Part shown: piece by piece, positions 10,914-21,174 of the stretch
How the letters are laid out: the number at the start of each line of letters is the position of its first letter
How positions within the stretch are numbered: the stretch's first letter is position 1
Source of the DNA: Papilionanthe hookeriana x Papilionanthe teres
Lineage: Eukaryota > Streptophyta > Magnoliopsida > Asparagales > Orchidaceae
Length of the DNA: 64,000 bases
Direction of reading: 5' to 3'
Assembly (NCBI GenBank): GCA_022702705.1
Contig: CM040430.1
Location: 16,253,310 to 16,317,309, forward strand
Notes under the pieces: generated by a model
Seen by the model: the letters and a program-made list of their open reading frames with translations, nothing else
The model's database searches: none
What the model was told of the DNA's origin: nothing
Position numbers and translations under genes: made by a program

Positions 10914-11627
10914 AAGATTCTGGTAGTTTCACTATACCGTATGCTATTGGAGAAAAATTTTATGGAAAAACTTTGTGTGACTTAGGAGCAAGCATAAATC
11001 TAATGCCTCTATCAATTTTTAAAAGATTAGAATTAGGAGAAATTTCACCTACTTCGATAACTCTTCGATTAGTCGATCGTTACGTGACTTATCCTAAGGG
11101 AGTTATTGAAGATGTGTTAGTAAAAGTGGATAAATTTATCTTCCCAAGTAGATTTTATTGTTCTAGATATGGAAGAAGATAAAGAAATTCCCATAATATT
11201 AGGAAGACCCTTTTTAGCCACTGGAAAATCTATGATTGATGTTCAGAAAGGAGAATTGACAATGAGAGTAAACGATCAAAAAGTGACTTTTAACATAGCA
11301 AAATCAATGAAATATCCTGCTTTAGAAAAAGATGATGAATGTTTTCGAATGGAAATATTTGAACATTTGCAAAATGAATATTTTAAAGAATATTATGAAG
11401 AAAAATTAGAAAAAGAAAATATAGAATTAATTGAAGATACAAATAATGAAAAATTGGATTATATACAAGAAAAATTCGAAATGTTGGATAATACTGAAAA
11501 CATTGAAAAAAATATAGTTCAGTCGATAATTAGATCTCCCGAACTTGAATTAAAAATTTTACCTAATCATTTAAAATATGCTTATTTAGGTAACCATTCA
11601 ACCCTACCAGTTATTATATCAAATTGA
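10905..11627 (+). pseudogene. E1 aspartic protease and linker
   Basis: The frame resuming after the gag stop reads LCDLGASINLMPLSIFKRLE. CDLGAS is the retropepsin active-site motif in its Athila form. A frameshift near 11165 moves to the frame starting at 11169, which carries the second protease motif IPIILGRPFLATG. The remainder to 11627 is a glutamate-rich linker to reverse transcriptase. The enzyme would mature Gag-Pol in virus-like particles. Two frame changes make it inactive as read. Confidence 0.8.
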
Positions 11628-11628
11628 A

Positions 11629-12775
11629 TTGAATGAATTACAAGAACAAAAACTGTTAGACACATTAAAAAAATACAAAAAAACTTTTGGTTGGACTTTA
11701 GCAGATATTAAAGGAATTTGTCCTTCAATCTGTATGCACAGAATTATTTTAGATAATGAACATAAGTCAAGAATAGATCCTCAAAGAAGGTTAAACCCAA
11801 TAATGAAAGAAGTAGTCAAGAAAGAAATATTAAAATGGCTAGATAATGATATTATATATCCTATTTCGGATAGTGCTTGGGTAAGCCCAATCCACTGTGT
11901 TCCTAAGAAAGGAGGAGTGACCGTTAAAGCTAATAAAAATAATGATTTAATACCTATAAGACAAGTTACTGGATGGCGTATATGTATTGACTATAGGAAA
12001 TTAAATGCAGCCACTAGGAAAGATCACTTACCATTACCATTTCTAGACCAAATCTTAGATAGATTAGCTGGACATAAATATTTTTGTTTTTTAGATGGAT
12101 ATACCGGTTATCATCAGATACATATTGCTCCTGAGGATCAAGAGAAAACTACATTTACTAGTCCATATGAAACATTTGCTTTTCGAAGAATGCCATTTGG
12201 ATTATGTAATGCACCTGCAACATTCAGGGATGTATGATGCCTATATTTAGTAATTTAATTGATAATGAAATAAAAGTATTTATGGATGATTTCTCTGTAT
12301 TTGGAACGTCATTTGAAGCATGCTTGAATTAGCTTGAAAAAGTATTAGAAGTATGCGAGAAAACTAACTTAGTTCTAAATTGGGAGAAATGTCAATTTAT
12401 GGTTGCAGGAGGAATTGTATTAGGGCACAAAATTTCGGAAAAAGGTATGGAAGTAAACCCTGCAAAAATGCAAGTTATAGCTAATTTACCACCTCCAACT
12501 ACAGTAAAAGGGGTAAGAAGTTTTCTTGGACACGCTGGATTCTACAGACGCTATATAAAAGATTTTTCAAAAATTACTAAACCTTTATGCCAACTTTTAG
12601 AAAATGATAAGAATTTTGAATTTACAATTGAATGCCTAAACACTTTTGAATTATTAAAAGATAAATTAATCACAGCACCAATAATAGTTTCACTCGATTG
12701 GGAGAAACCATTTGAACTTATGTGTGATGCTAATGATTATGCTTATAGGAGCAGTACTTGGACAAAGATATGATA
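11629..12775 (+). pseudogene. E1 reverse transcriptase
   Basis: The frame 11629-12237 contains the reverse transcriptase fingers and palm motifs: WVSPIHCVPKKGG, GWRICIDYRKLN, FLDGYTGYHQI and FRRMPFGLCNAPATF. A frameshift near 12230 and a TAG at about 12329 interrupt it. The catalytic motif FMDD is intact at 12279-12290 in the shifted frame. From 12399 the thumb and connection region follows, including GHAGFYRRYIKDF. The enzyme copies element RNA to DNA. One further 1-nt frame change near 12744 leads into the RNase H frame. Confidence 0.9.
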
Positions 12776-14451
12776 AAATTTTCAAAGTTATATACTATGC
12801 TAGTAAAACTCTTAATCATGTTGAAATGAATTATACAGTTACTGAAAAGGAGCTATTAGCAATAGTTTATGCTTTTGATAAATTTAGGCCTTATCTAATT
12901 GGAACTAAATGTATTGTGCATACTGATCACTCCGATATTAAATATCTAATACAAAAGAAAGATTCCAAACAAAGATTAATCAGATGGATATTACTAATGC
13001 AAGAATTTGATTTTGAAATCATTAACAAAAAGGGAACTGATAATCAAATTGTAGATCATTTATCAAAACTTGAATATAATAAATTATCTGACACTGATAA
13101 TGAAATTACTGATAGTTTCCCTGCTGAACAGCTATATAATATTAATGAGTGGAAAATACCATGGTATGCTGACATAGTAAATTATATTGTAAGTGATATT
13201 TTACCACCTATGTTAACTTTGCAACAACAAAAAAAATTCATTCATGATGCTAAAACATACTTTTGGGATGAACCATATTTATATAAACAATGTAAGGATC
13301 TTATAATTAGAAGATGCGTGCCTTATGAAGAAATAGAACAAATCATTCAGAAATGTCATGATTCTGATTTTGGAGGACATTTTGGAACAGATAAAACTGC
13401 TTATAAGATTTTACAATCTGGATTTTATTGGCCTACTCTTTTTAGAGATGTTTATAGATATATCAAAACTTGCGATAGATGCCAACGAGTAGGTAATATT
13501 TCTAGAAGAAATGAAATGCCTCTAAATTTTATATTAGAAGTTGAGATTTTTGATGTTTGGGGATTAGATTTTATGGGACCATTTGTTCCTTCATTTAGAA
13601 ATTCATATATATTAGTTGCTATTGATTATGTTTCTAAATGGATTGAAGCACAAGCTTTACCTCAGTGTGATGCTAAGAGTGTTTCAAAGTTTCTAATGAA
13701 AAATATTCTTACTAGATTTGGAATGCCGAGAGTGATTATCACTGACGGAGGATCTCATTTTAGAAACCAATATATTCACAAACTAGTAGAAAAATTTAAC
13801 ATTATTCATAAAATATCAACTGCTTATCATCCACAAACCAGTGGATTAGCTGAAGTTTCTAATCGAGAAATTAAACGTATTTTAGAAAAGACTGTAAACC
13901 CTAATAGATTAGATTGGTCTACAAGACTAGATTCTGCATTATGGGCATACATGAATGCTTATAAAACTCCGATTGGAATGACTCCTTACAGACTTATTTA
14001 TGGAAAAACTTGCCACTTACCAGTTGAATTAAAACATAAAGCTTATTGGGCAATTAAAGAATTTAATTACAATCTGAAAGAAGCTGGTGAGAAAAGATTA
14101 TTGCAATTAAATGAATTAGATGAATTAAGAAATGAATCTTATAATAATGATAGAATTTATAAAGAAAAAATGAAATTATGGCATGATCGGAAGATTAACC
14201 TAAAGAATTTTGAGTCAGGACAAGAAGTTTTGCTATATAATATAAGATTAAAATTGTTTCCTGGGAAATTGAAATCTCGATGGTTAGGGCCTTTCACTAT
14301 AACTCAAATATTTTCATATGAAACTATAGAAATTGAAGATCCAAAAACTGGGCATAGATTTAAAGTTAATGGACACAGATTAAAACCTTATTTCGAAGGA
14401 ATCAGACCAAATTTTAAAGAGGTTTTAATGCTCAGTCAACCTGATTACTGA
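12712..14451 (+). CDS. E1 RNase H and integrase
   Basis: A long open frame of 579 codons; its first residues are out of frame with RNase H until about 12744, so the apparent ATG at 12712 is not a natural start. RNase H motifs follow: TVTEKELLAIVYA and VHTDHSDIKYL. Integrase comes next: an HHCC zinc region (GGHFGTDKTAY then CDRCQRVG, about 13370-13485) and a DDE core with GLDFMGPF, ITDGGSHF and SGLAEVSNREIK. The C-terminal domain ends LKPYFEGIRPNFKEV. All integrase catalytic residues are present. The protein would insert element DNA. It is normally part of a Gag-Pol polyprotein. Confidence 0.92.
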   Translation: MNLCVMLMIMLIGAVLGQRYDKIFKVIYYASKTLNHVEMNYTVTEKELLAIVYAFDKFRPYLIGTKCIVHTDHSDIKYLIQKKDSKQRLIRWILLMQEFDFEIINKKGTDNQIVDHLSKLEYNKLSDTDNEITDSFPAEQLYNINEWKIPWYADIVNYIVSDILPPMLTLQQQKKFIHDAKTYFWDEPYLYKQCKDLIIRRCVPYEEIEQIIQKCHDSDFGGHFGTDKTAYKILQSGFYWPTLFRDVYRYIKTCDRCQRVGNISRRNEMPLNFILEVEIFDVWGLDFMGPFVPSFRNSYILVAIDYVSKWIEAQALPQCDAKSVSKFLMKNILTRFGMPRVIITDGGSHFRNQYIHKLVEKFNIIHKISTAYHPQTSGLAEVSNREIKRILEKTVNPNRLDWSTRLDSALWAYMNAYKTPIGMTPYRLIYGKTCHLPVELKHKAYWAIKEFNYNLKEAGEKRLLQLNELDELRNESYNNDRIYKEKMKLWHDRKINLKNFESGQEVLLYNIRLKLFPGKLKSRWLGPFTITQIFSYETIEIEDPKTGHRFKVNGHRLKPYFEGIRPNFKEVLMLSQPDY

Positions 14452-14464
14452 ATTATATTAGGTC

Positions 14465-14512
14465 GGGCTGACGACATTAAACCAAGCGCTTTATGGGAGG
14501 CAACCCATAGTA
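14465..14512 (+). other. Conserved post-pol motif with small hairpin
   Basis: GACATTAAACCAAGCGCTTT followed by ATGGG-AGGCAA-CCCAT (stem at 14493-14508). I recall near-identical sequence just after pol in other Athila elements. Its function is not known to me. Confidence 0.6.
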
Positions 14513-14669
14513 ATTATTAATTAAGATCTGTTTACTAATATTATTTTAAAAAATTAAAATATAGAATGAAATCTACTCATTTTACTTTTTAGAATCATCA
14601 CAAATTTGAATCTATACGAAGAAATCAGAAAATATTCAGACCGGAGCAAAAAATTGGGTAATTTACCTA

Positions 14670-14786
14670 ATCTCGCCGATGGCGAGATCGATCCCGCTGA
14701 CAGCAAGATCGGCGCGCCCAATTTCAATTTTAATTAATTAACTATCCCACTGACGGTGAGATCGTTACCGCTAACGGCAAGATAGT
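14670..14786 (+). promoter_or_regulatory. Hairpin array upstream of the first extra ORF, 4 units
   Basis: Units such as TCTCGCCGATGGCGAGATC start near 14671, 14694, 14747 and 14768. They match the LTR array. A TATA-like string TATAAAAAA follows at 14846-14854, and the first extra ORF starts at 14924, so the order array, TATA, leader, ORF mirrors the LTR promoter. Promoter activity is inferred. Confidence 0.6.
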
Positions 14787-14923
14787 TTAAAAGCGGTTTT
14801 TGATGAGTTATTTTGCGGTTTTTGACTGTTCTAAGGGCATTAGTCTATAAAAAACGTTTAAAACTTCATTCTTACATCACCTTCATCCTTAGAAACGACT
14901 AGAGCCCTTCAAAACAATCTATT

Positions 14924-16081
14924 ATGGACTCCAAACTACTTGAAACTACGAAATCCGGAGTTTTTAACCGAAGAAAATTTGTCAGTTCTGAGGCTCAGCG
15001 AATATTTAACAAGGTTTTGATGAAAAAGCGACTGATTAAGGAAAGAGGATTCGTAAAAAGAGGAGCGGAGAATTCAACAACAACAATTGAAGAAATGATT
15101 GTTCAGCGACGTTGGGAGGTATTCTGCTATACCACATCTGCTGTAGTCATTCCAGTAGTGAAAGAATTCTACTCTAATCTGCATGTGATCCATAACAGAA
15201 GTGTTTACGTAAGAGGCAGATGTGTAACTTTCACTCCTTCTCGGATAAATGAATTATACTCGATTGAGAATACCCCTGTTTGCCACTATTCAAATTTTGT
15301 TCCTACAAGATACAACATGAATGAGATATACAGATATCTGACGGACGAACCTGATGATTGGGAATTACGAGAAGATGGCTACGTTAGTTTTTCTGCGTCA
15401 CTTCTTAACCCCGTCTCAAAGCATTGACATTTCTTTATTTCATCAAAATTATTACCCACTATGAGGGTAAACAAGGTTTCGAAGGAATGCGTAATTTTAA
15501 ATTATTGTATTCAATCTGGATTGCCTATTGATGTTGGATCTATTATTGTGAAGTCTGCGCTAGGATTAAATGTGCATGGGTTAATTCATGGACTTGGACA
15601 CGCATCAACTATATTTGCTTATGTAGTCAGTACCAAGTTTCCTACAAAGCTTGGGAAAAAGTGTTATTGCCTTGGAAACCATTAGATCCGACAGATATGT
15701 TTCCTACATTGGATAATAATGATGATACAGTAATTATTTCTGATCGAAGCATCCCAAAACAATCCTTTAGTTAAACCCATGACTGATAGAACAAACCTCA
15801 TTTTAAGGAAAATTAAAGGGTTGGAGAAGGAACTACAGAATGTGATGAATTCTATTGATAATATCTCTGATTTATTCGATCACATCGATTTGAGAATGAA
15901 GGAGCACTTTGACCATACAGGACACCTGGAGGCAAGTTTTATACAACTATTGAGACAGAAAGGGTGGATTGAAGAAGATTCTACTTGCGAATTCCCTTTC
16001 AGGCCTTTCTATAATTTATTTGTGCACCTGCGTTCTATTGGAAACATCAGAGAAGAGAACAGTTCAGATTCAGATGAGTAG
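14924..16081 (+). pseudogene. First extra ORF, 'putative plant transposon protein' type
   Basis: The 167-codon frame from 14924 has the features of the plant transposon-protein domain found in the envelope position of Athila-like elements: FVSSEAQRIFNKVL, then ERGFV, then IPVVKEFYSN, then VYVRGRCVTFTPSRINELY. It stops at a TGA (15425-15427), where the paralogue downstream has Trp, so one nonsense change is likely. The same frame continues through LLPTMRVNKVSKECVILNYC and GLIHGLGHASTIFAYV. The tail at 15779-16081 is probably coiled coil (ILRKIKGLEKELQNVMNSID) with an acidic end. No signal peptide or membrane segment supports a true envelope. Its function is unknown. Confidence 0.7.
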
Positions 16082-16489
16082 CAGAGATTTCTATTCATAT
16101 TATATGTATGTGTGTTGATTTGAATTTAGTTTTTGATTTAGTTTGAACTTTACATAGATAATCTCAGTTTAGATGAGATTGTATGTTGTTTTGTTTAGAC
16201 TCAGCGTTTAGAGTATTGTGGTGTGGATTGCAATGCTGAGTTAGATGTGTTTGGGTTAATTTGATAAGTCAATTGCTAGTTATGTAGTGTTTGAAGTTTG
16301 TAAGTTCATGGATTTCATTTATAAAGTTATAATGTTTGTGTTGTGTGAATTTATGTGTTAGTATAATATCTAATCTTAATAAAATATATATTAATAAATA
16401 TATCAAATTTAGTGACCGGAACAATGAAGAAGGCTTAATCTAGATTAAAAACATTTTAAGAATTAAAAATATTAAAATTTTTTGGAACC
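16082..16489. other. Non-coding spacer between the two extra ORFs
   Basis: T- and G-rich sequence with GTTTGTGTTGTG-like phrases, resembling the spacer that follows the second ORF at 18141-18480. The resemblance supports duplication of a whole ORF-plus-spacer module. Confidence 0.4.
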
Positions 16490-16641
16490 CCCGCCAACAG
16501 CGAGGAAAAGTTCGCTGACGGCGAAGAAAAGTCCGCTGACAGCGAGAAAATCCCGCTGACGGTGAGATTTTCCCGAAACTTTGGCCTTGGTAAATTAATT
16601 ATCTCGCCGACGGCGAGAAAATTCTCGCCGACAGCGAGATC
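16490..16641 (+). promoter_or_regulatory. Hairpin array upstream of the second extra ORF, 6 units
   Basis: Units at about 16491, 16512, 16533, 16552, 16603 and 16625. The best hairpin is TCTCGCCGACGGCGAG near 16602. It is the fourth location of this unit within E1 and again lies before an ORF leader. No clear TATA follows; CTTTAAAAAAC at about 16701 is a weak candidate. Confidence 0.6.
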
Positions 16642-16786
16642 GTGAAATGTCCTTTATTTGACCGGTCAACCGACACTATTCATCATCTCCTTCCTCAAAA
16701 ACTTTAAAAAACCGACCTAGGGCTTGTGGAATCTTGGATTTGAAGCGATTTCAACACATTTTGACGCCGGATTTTATCTTCCCTTG

Positions 16787-16987
16787 GTAAGAGCTTCACT
16801 CCTATGTAAAAATTTTTGATTTTCACCATGAATTTCTTCTACATTGAGGATTTTGGAAAAATTTTGAAATGTGAAGAAAAGAATTAGAAGAAGTTCATGA
16901 CACTTGATTTAGATTGATTTTAGTAATTATTGGAAATCATCTTAGTAATATTTGTGAGTTTAGTAAGATTTTTTACAAATTTCACAG
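16787..16987 (+). other. Candidate leader intron of the second extra ORF
   Basis: A strong donor (TTG|GTAAGAG at 16787) and acceptor (TTTACAAATTTCACAG ending at 16987) enclose 201 bp of AT-rich sequence. The ATG of the second ORF follows at 16995. Not confirmed by transcript data. Confidence 0.45.
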
Positions 16988-16994
16988 ATCAAAA

Positions 16995-18140
16995 ATGGCT
17001 CCACGACAAAAGAGAAGAGTGGATTACGACGAAACTCGTTTTGTGAATGCAAGGGCACAATCGAGTTATTTTCACTAAATTCAAGCCGGAACATGCATTC
17101 AGGATCGAGTTTTCAAAAGTCCTGGAGGTGAAGTAGAGACAAATAATTAAAGAAAGAGGATGTGAAAATTTTTGTTTCATAACCAACAGAGCCGCTGTGG
17201 AAGTAGTAAAAGAATTCTATGCAAATTTGACTTAGGCTGAAGATGCAGCGGTTAAGGTTAGATGATTTTTTGTGGAATTCAGCGCTGTGAGAATAAATGC
17301 TTATTACGAGGTAAGAGACACCTACACTAGTGAGTATGATACATTTGGAACTATGGAAGGACCACTGGAAGAGGTGATAGACTTTCTCACTGATGGGAAA
17401 GGAGTTTGGAAAATGAAGCAGTGAGAACGGGTAAACTTCCCTCTTTCTATGCTGAATGCATCATCAAAAGCTTGGCACTATTTTATTTGTTCTACATTGT
17501 TACCTACTTATCACCATAGTGAGGTAACAAGAGATAGAGCAGTTCTGAATTTCTATATTCGGAACTAAAAAGTATTAATGTGGGAAGTATAATTTATAAG
17601 AATATATTAGCCACCTCAAGAAGTGAAAGTGGAGGAGGACTAGGACATCCTGGTCTTATCTATGCACTCTGCCAATTATCTGGGGTAGAGACCAGAGATG
17701 ATGAGGAATGGGTGGAGCCTATGAAACCCATTACTCTGGCTAATATTAAGAAATACGAATCCCACGAGGGATGGAGATCTGGAACAAGGAGTTATGTGCC
17801 TTCTTCGAGTAGAGATATTCCCTCTACTAGTTATGACCCTCCTCCATATAGTACTCCTACCCTTCATGATTTGATGAATGAGATGATCCTTCAGCGGAAG
17901 AACTTTGAGAAAATAGAGGAAAAACTGGAGCATATTGATCAGAGAATTGAAGGCTTAGAAATAAGACATGATTATGACAGTGAGTATCTTCAGAGACATT
18001 CAGAGTATGAAATAGCATATTATGAGGCAGAGAGTCGTTACAGGAGAGGAGAGCTTGATGTTGTATTCCCTGAGTGCCCCCGATATACACATTATCAGCC
18101 TAATCCACCCACTGATCAAGGAAATGATGATATAGCTTAG
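16995..18140 (+). pseudogene. Second extra ORF, paralogue of the first
   Basis: Starts MAPRQKRRVDYDETRFVNA at 16995 but meets a stop near 17080 and several more to 17580. Across these breaks the same domain as the first ORF is readable: VEVVKEFYAN, FVEFSAVRINAYYEV and SSKAWHYFICSTLLPT (with Trp where the first ORF has a stop). From 17580 a 186-codon frame is intact: GHPGLIYALCQLSGVE, then a Ser/Pro-rich linker, then a coiled coil (about 17860-17990). The N-terminal half is decayed while the C-terminal half is not. Its function is unknown, and a DNA-binding or envelope role cannot be shown. Confidence 0.65.
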
Positions 18141-18617
18141 GACTTTGATGCAGAAGATTAGATGTTATGTTTTGTGTTTATTTATTTAGTTGTTTAATTT
18201 ATGAACTTTGATATTGTTATTGTTTGTTTGTGTTTTATTATTGATCTTTTAGTTCAAAAATTTTCATTGTTATGTTGTGTGAGACATTTTAATATTTTTT
18301 GTATAAGTTAAATTTGTGTTGTTTTTAAATTTTAAGAATTTCAATTGTAACTCTGAAACTTAATTAGTGAAATGTATGTGGATGTTGTGTTATGTTGTAG
18401 TATAAGTTGTGTTAGTAATTGTACTTATTTTAAAACTTCTTTACCCAGCATTTTCTTTAATATTTTGTGTGTAGAAAAATACTAACAGTACAAGTTAATT
18501 AAGTAATGGAAAAAGCCTGCAGAACTTCAAAAAGAAGAAATACCTAAAGCTCAAAGGTATGATTTAAATATTACAGTTTATTTCCTTTTCACCCTATGTA
18601 GATAGATAGAAAAATTT
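18141..18617. other. Non-coding T-rich spacer
   Basis: Contains TGTTATGTTGTGTGAG-like phrases also found after the first extra ORF. No gene was seen. Confidence 0.35.
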
Positions 18618-18634
18618 AAGTTTGGGGGAGGGAA
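18618..18634 (+). promoter_or_regulatory. Second, internal polypurine-tract-like site
   Basis: AAGTTTGGGGGAGGGAAA resembles a plus-strand primer site and lies 990 bp before the 3' LTR. A weaker form, AAGTTTGAGGGAATT, sits directly at the LTR (19608-19622). The internal one could be a duplicate or central tract. This is an inference. Confidence 0.45.
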
Positions 18635-19030
18635 AAATACAAATTTAATTATTAAATTGTTCTCAATTTACATTTTCAAAATTATTATAAAACTGAATTT
18701 TTGTAGTAATTTTAATTCAGTAAGCTATAATTAATTTATTTAATTATTATAGAAAGTTAAGAGAAATACTTTTAATGATTAACTAATTTTATAGATTAAG
18801 AAATTTAGTTTAAAAGGATAAGAATATAGTTAACTATTTAAAGTAAGGAAAAATATATTTTCAAATATAAGATTCTTAAGTATTTAGTTGAGAAAGAAGA
18901 GATTGAAACTCAATAAAGTAAAAGCTGTGAAATATATATTAATTAAGGAAATGTTTCTGGTTTCAAATTTAGGAAGAGGAAAATGGAGTTCAAAATTATT
19001 AACAAGCCAACCAAAAATAGTGATCCTCAC

Positions 19031-19033
<3 letters not shown>

Positions 19034-19093
<60 letters not shown>

Positions 19094-19125
19094 GATTGAA
19101 AATGGATCGAAAATCAATCAAAAAG

Positions 19126-19204
<79 letters not shown>
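19034..19204. repeat. Two (TA)n microsatellites inside E1
   Basis: TA repeats at about 19034-19090 and 19129-19204 are separated by about 40 bp of unique sequence. The tracts are long and likely length-variable. Apparent frames across them are artefacts. Confidence 0.95.
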
Positions 19205-19206
<2 letters not shown>

Positions 19207-19607
19207 AAGTGTGGAGAAACTTGAGGAGATGCCTTATTAAAAATTGGCTTCATTTGAATCAACCTAAAGGGTAAACTTCAATTACATTTCTAAACTTATA
19301 TATATGGATTAGTATTTTACTAAGTTGTGCTTCTATGAAATTCCTATCATCTGAATATCTTAAGTAATTTAATATTTGAAAAGTATAGTCATTCTTAAAA
19401 TAAATAGAAGACTAGAAATCTTAAACTTGATGACTAAATAGCCTTATATCTATAAAATTAATTTAATTATTTTAAAAATATTTCTATTAAACTTTACTAT
19501 AATACTTATTTAAATCTAATTCAAAGTATTTCTGAATTAAAACCTTACTACAAAATAATCATTTACTTTTACGTAGTATTAAAATTACTTGAGGACAAGT
19601 AATAGTT

Positions 19608-19622
19608 AAGTTTGAGGGAATT
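19608..19622 (+). promoter_or_regulatory. E1 polypurine tract
   Basis: AAGTTTGAGGGAATT abuts the TGATCACT start of the 3' LTR, the expected position for the plus-strand primer. It is less purine-pure than the internal site at 18618. Confidence 0.65.
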
Positions 19623-21169
19623 TGATCACTAGAGAATATATTAAGAATTTCATATCAATTTTATATGAAATTGCACTTTAAAGAAATGTATTTTCTTTGT
19701 TTTATTGCAGGAATGAAGATTTATAAGTACTGAAAGCAAAAAGCACAAAAAGAAGCGGATTTGGAGCAAAAAGGACTCAATTTGATGAAAATTGAACTGT
19801 CCCGCCGACGGTGAGATTTAGGCCGCCGACGGCGAGATTTTCCCGAAAGATTTTTAAATATATTATAAGGAGCCAGCTGACGGCGAGATCGAGCCCTCCG
19901 ATAGCGAGATCGGCGCAGTTAGACTATCTTCTAGAAGCCCGCCGACGGTGAGATCAAGCCGCCGACGGCGAGACAGTTGAAAAGAACCAAAATACATTGA
20001 ACCTGGACACTTTTTGAAGAGATGCTTAAGCAACCTTTGGAGATTTGACCCTTCTATAAATAGAGCCGAATTTTAGTCAGTTGGTGTGTCATTTTTGTGT
20101 CATTCTAGAGTTAGTTTTAGTCATTTGAGTGGAAGTTAAGAGTCTTTTGAGTGAGTAGATTAAGTTTTTATCATTTTGGTGTGCTGTACTGGAAGGAAGA
20201 GTCAAAGGAACTTCAAGAGTCTGCTTGGGGAGAAGAATTGAGATAAGTATATTTGTTATTTGTTTGTTAACTTTAATAAAATCCATGCTTTGTGTTATCT
20301 TTCCCATGCATTCTGAGTAGTTACCTTAGTCTTTCTCCTTGTTCTCAAGATTAGTGAAATGACAAATTTAATTAGTTGTGCCTAAAAAATGAAAATAGAA
20401 ATTGTGCTAATCTTTTTACTTAAATCGTAATTTACTTTCAATCTAGCCAATTGATTTGTTAACATATGTTGAATTATCAACTATAGTAAAGATTACATCC
20501 AAGATTGAGGGAAATCAAAAGTCTTGGAAGGAGGGTGCAAATAAATAGGGAAATAATAATTAGCGGGCGTAGAATTGAACATTTTAGTGTGATAGACTAA
20601 AATATTCAATTCGGTCTTATTCTTTGAGAGCTGAAGTGTAGATGTTAGCCCTCAGGCGAGGGGAACGTGGGAGCTCTGAAGTGGCAGTCGGTATCCTCCC
20701 AGCCTAGTCGCAGATTTAATAATCAAACATAAGATTAGTCAATATTCTTTGCACTTGGACCAAAGGGTAAAGAATAGGTTTGCTCCTATTTGACACAATA
20801 TAATTAAAAACTAATTTAAATTTTCATTCACTTAATACTCTAAAAACAAGGAGAAAGATACTTTTCTGAAATCTTATATTAACCTTTTAAGCATCAGTTT
20901 ATTTAGTCTAAATATTCTAAATTTTCGTATACTAGATTAATAAGTAAATTTACTTTAAGTTGTTCTTTGAAAATTACTAAATTTCCCTATGGGATCAATA
21001 TCTAGGACTCCATTAAAGCCCTTTATTACTTGATAACGATACGTATACTTGCGTAAAATCCACAATATAAACCATATAATCCATAACATAATCATAAAAA
21101 TATATTAGTGCTGATCAAGTTTTTGGTGCCGTTACTAAATAATAAGTATAAATATCGAAAAGTGGATCA
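19623..21169 (+). repeat. E1 3' LTR
   Basis: Full-length partner of 7484-9008, 22 bp longer. It holds a hairpin array of six units at 19799-19976 (one more than the 5' LTR), a TATA box at 20055-20062, and the same internal primer-site-like string near its end. It ends AGTGGATCA followed by the target duplication. Confidence 0.95.
19799..19976 (+). promoter_or_regulatory. Hairpin array in the 3' LTR, 6 units
   Basis: Same unit as at 7662. An extra CCGCCGACGGTGAGATTTAG copy near 19802 is missing in the 5' LTR and accounts for the whole net length difference of 22 bp. Confidence 0.8.
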
Positions 21170-21174
21170 ATCTC
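21170..21174. repeat. Target site duplication of E1, right copy (ATCTC)
   Basis: Matches 7479-7483 exactly. Confidence 0.95.

Larger units (their letters stand above)
7484..21169 (+). mobile_element. Complete Athila-like Ty3/gypsy retrotransposon (E1)
   Basis: A 13,686-bp element with LTRs of 1525 and 1547 bp, TG...CA ends, a 5-bp target duplication (ATCTC) and a primer site matching tRNA-Asp. Order: LTR, gag, protease, reverse transcriptase, RNase H, integrase, two extra ORFs in the envelope position, two (TA)n tracts, polypurine tract, LTR. The tRNA-Asp primer site, the CDLGAS protease motif and the conserved post-pol hairpin point to the Athila lineage. Length fits Athila elements, which are usually 10-14 kb. 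A handful of frameshifts and stops make it non-autonomous. The LTRs are still close to identical, so insertion is fairly recent. Confidence 0.95.

Noticed and set aside
14924..18140. Calling the two extra ORFs of E1 a true retroviral envelope
   Set aside because: No signal peptide, fusion peptide or transmembrane segment was seen; only the position after pol is shared.
18999..19262. Open frame of alternating Tyr/Ile codons
   Set aside because: It is translation of (TA)n microsatellites.
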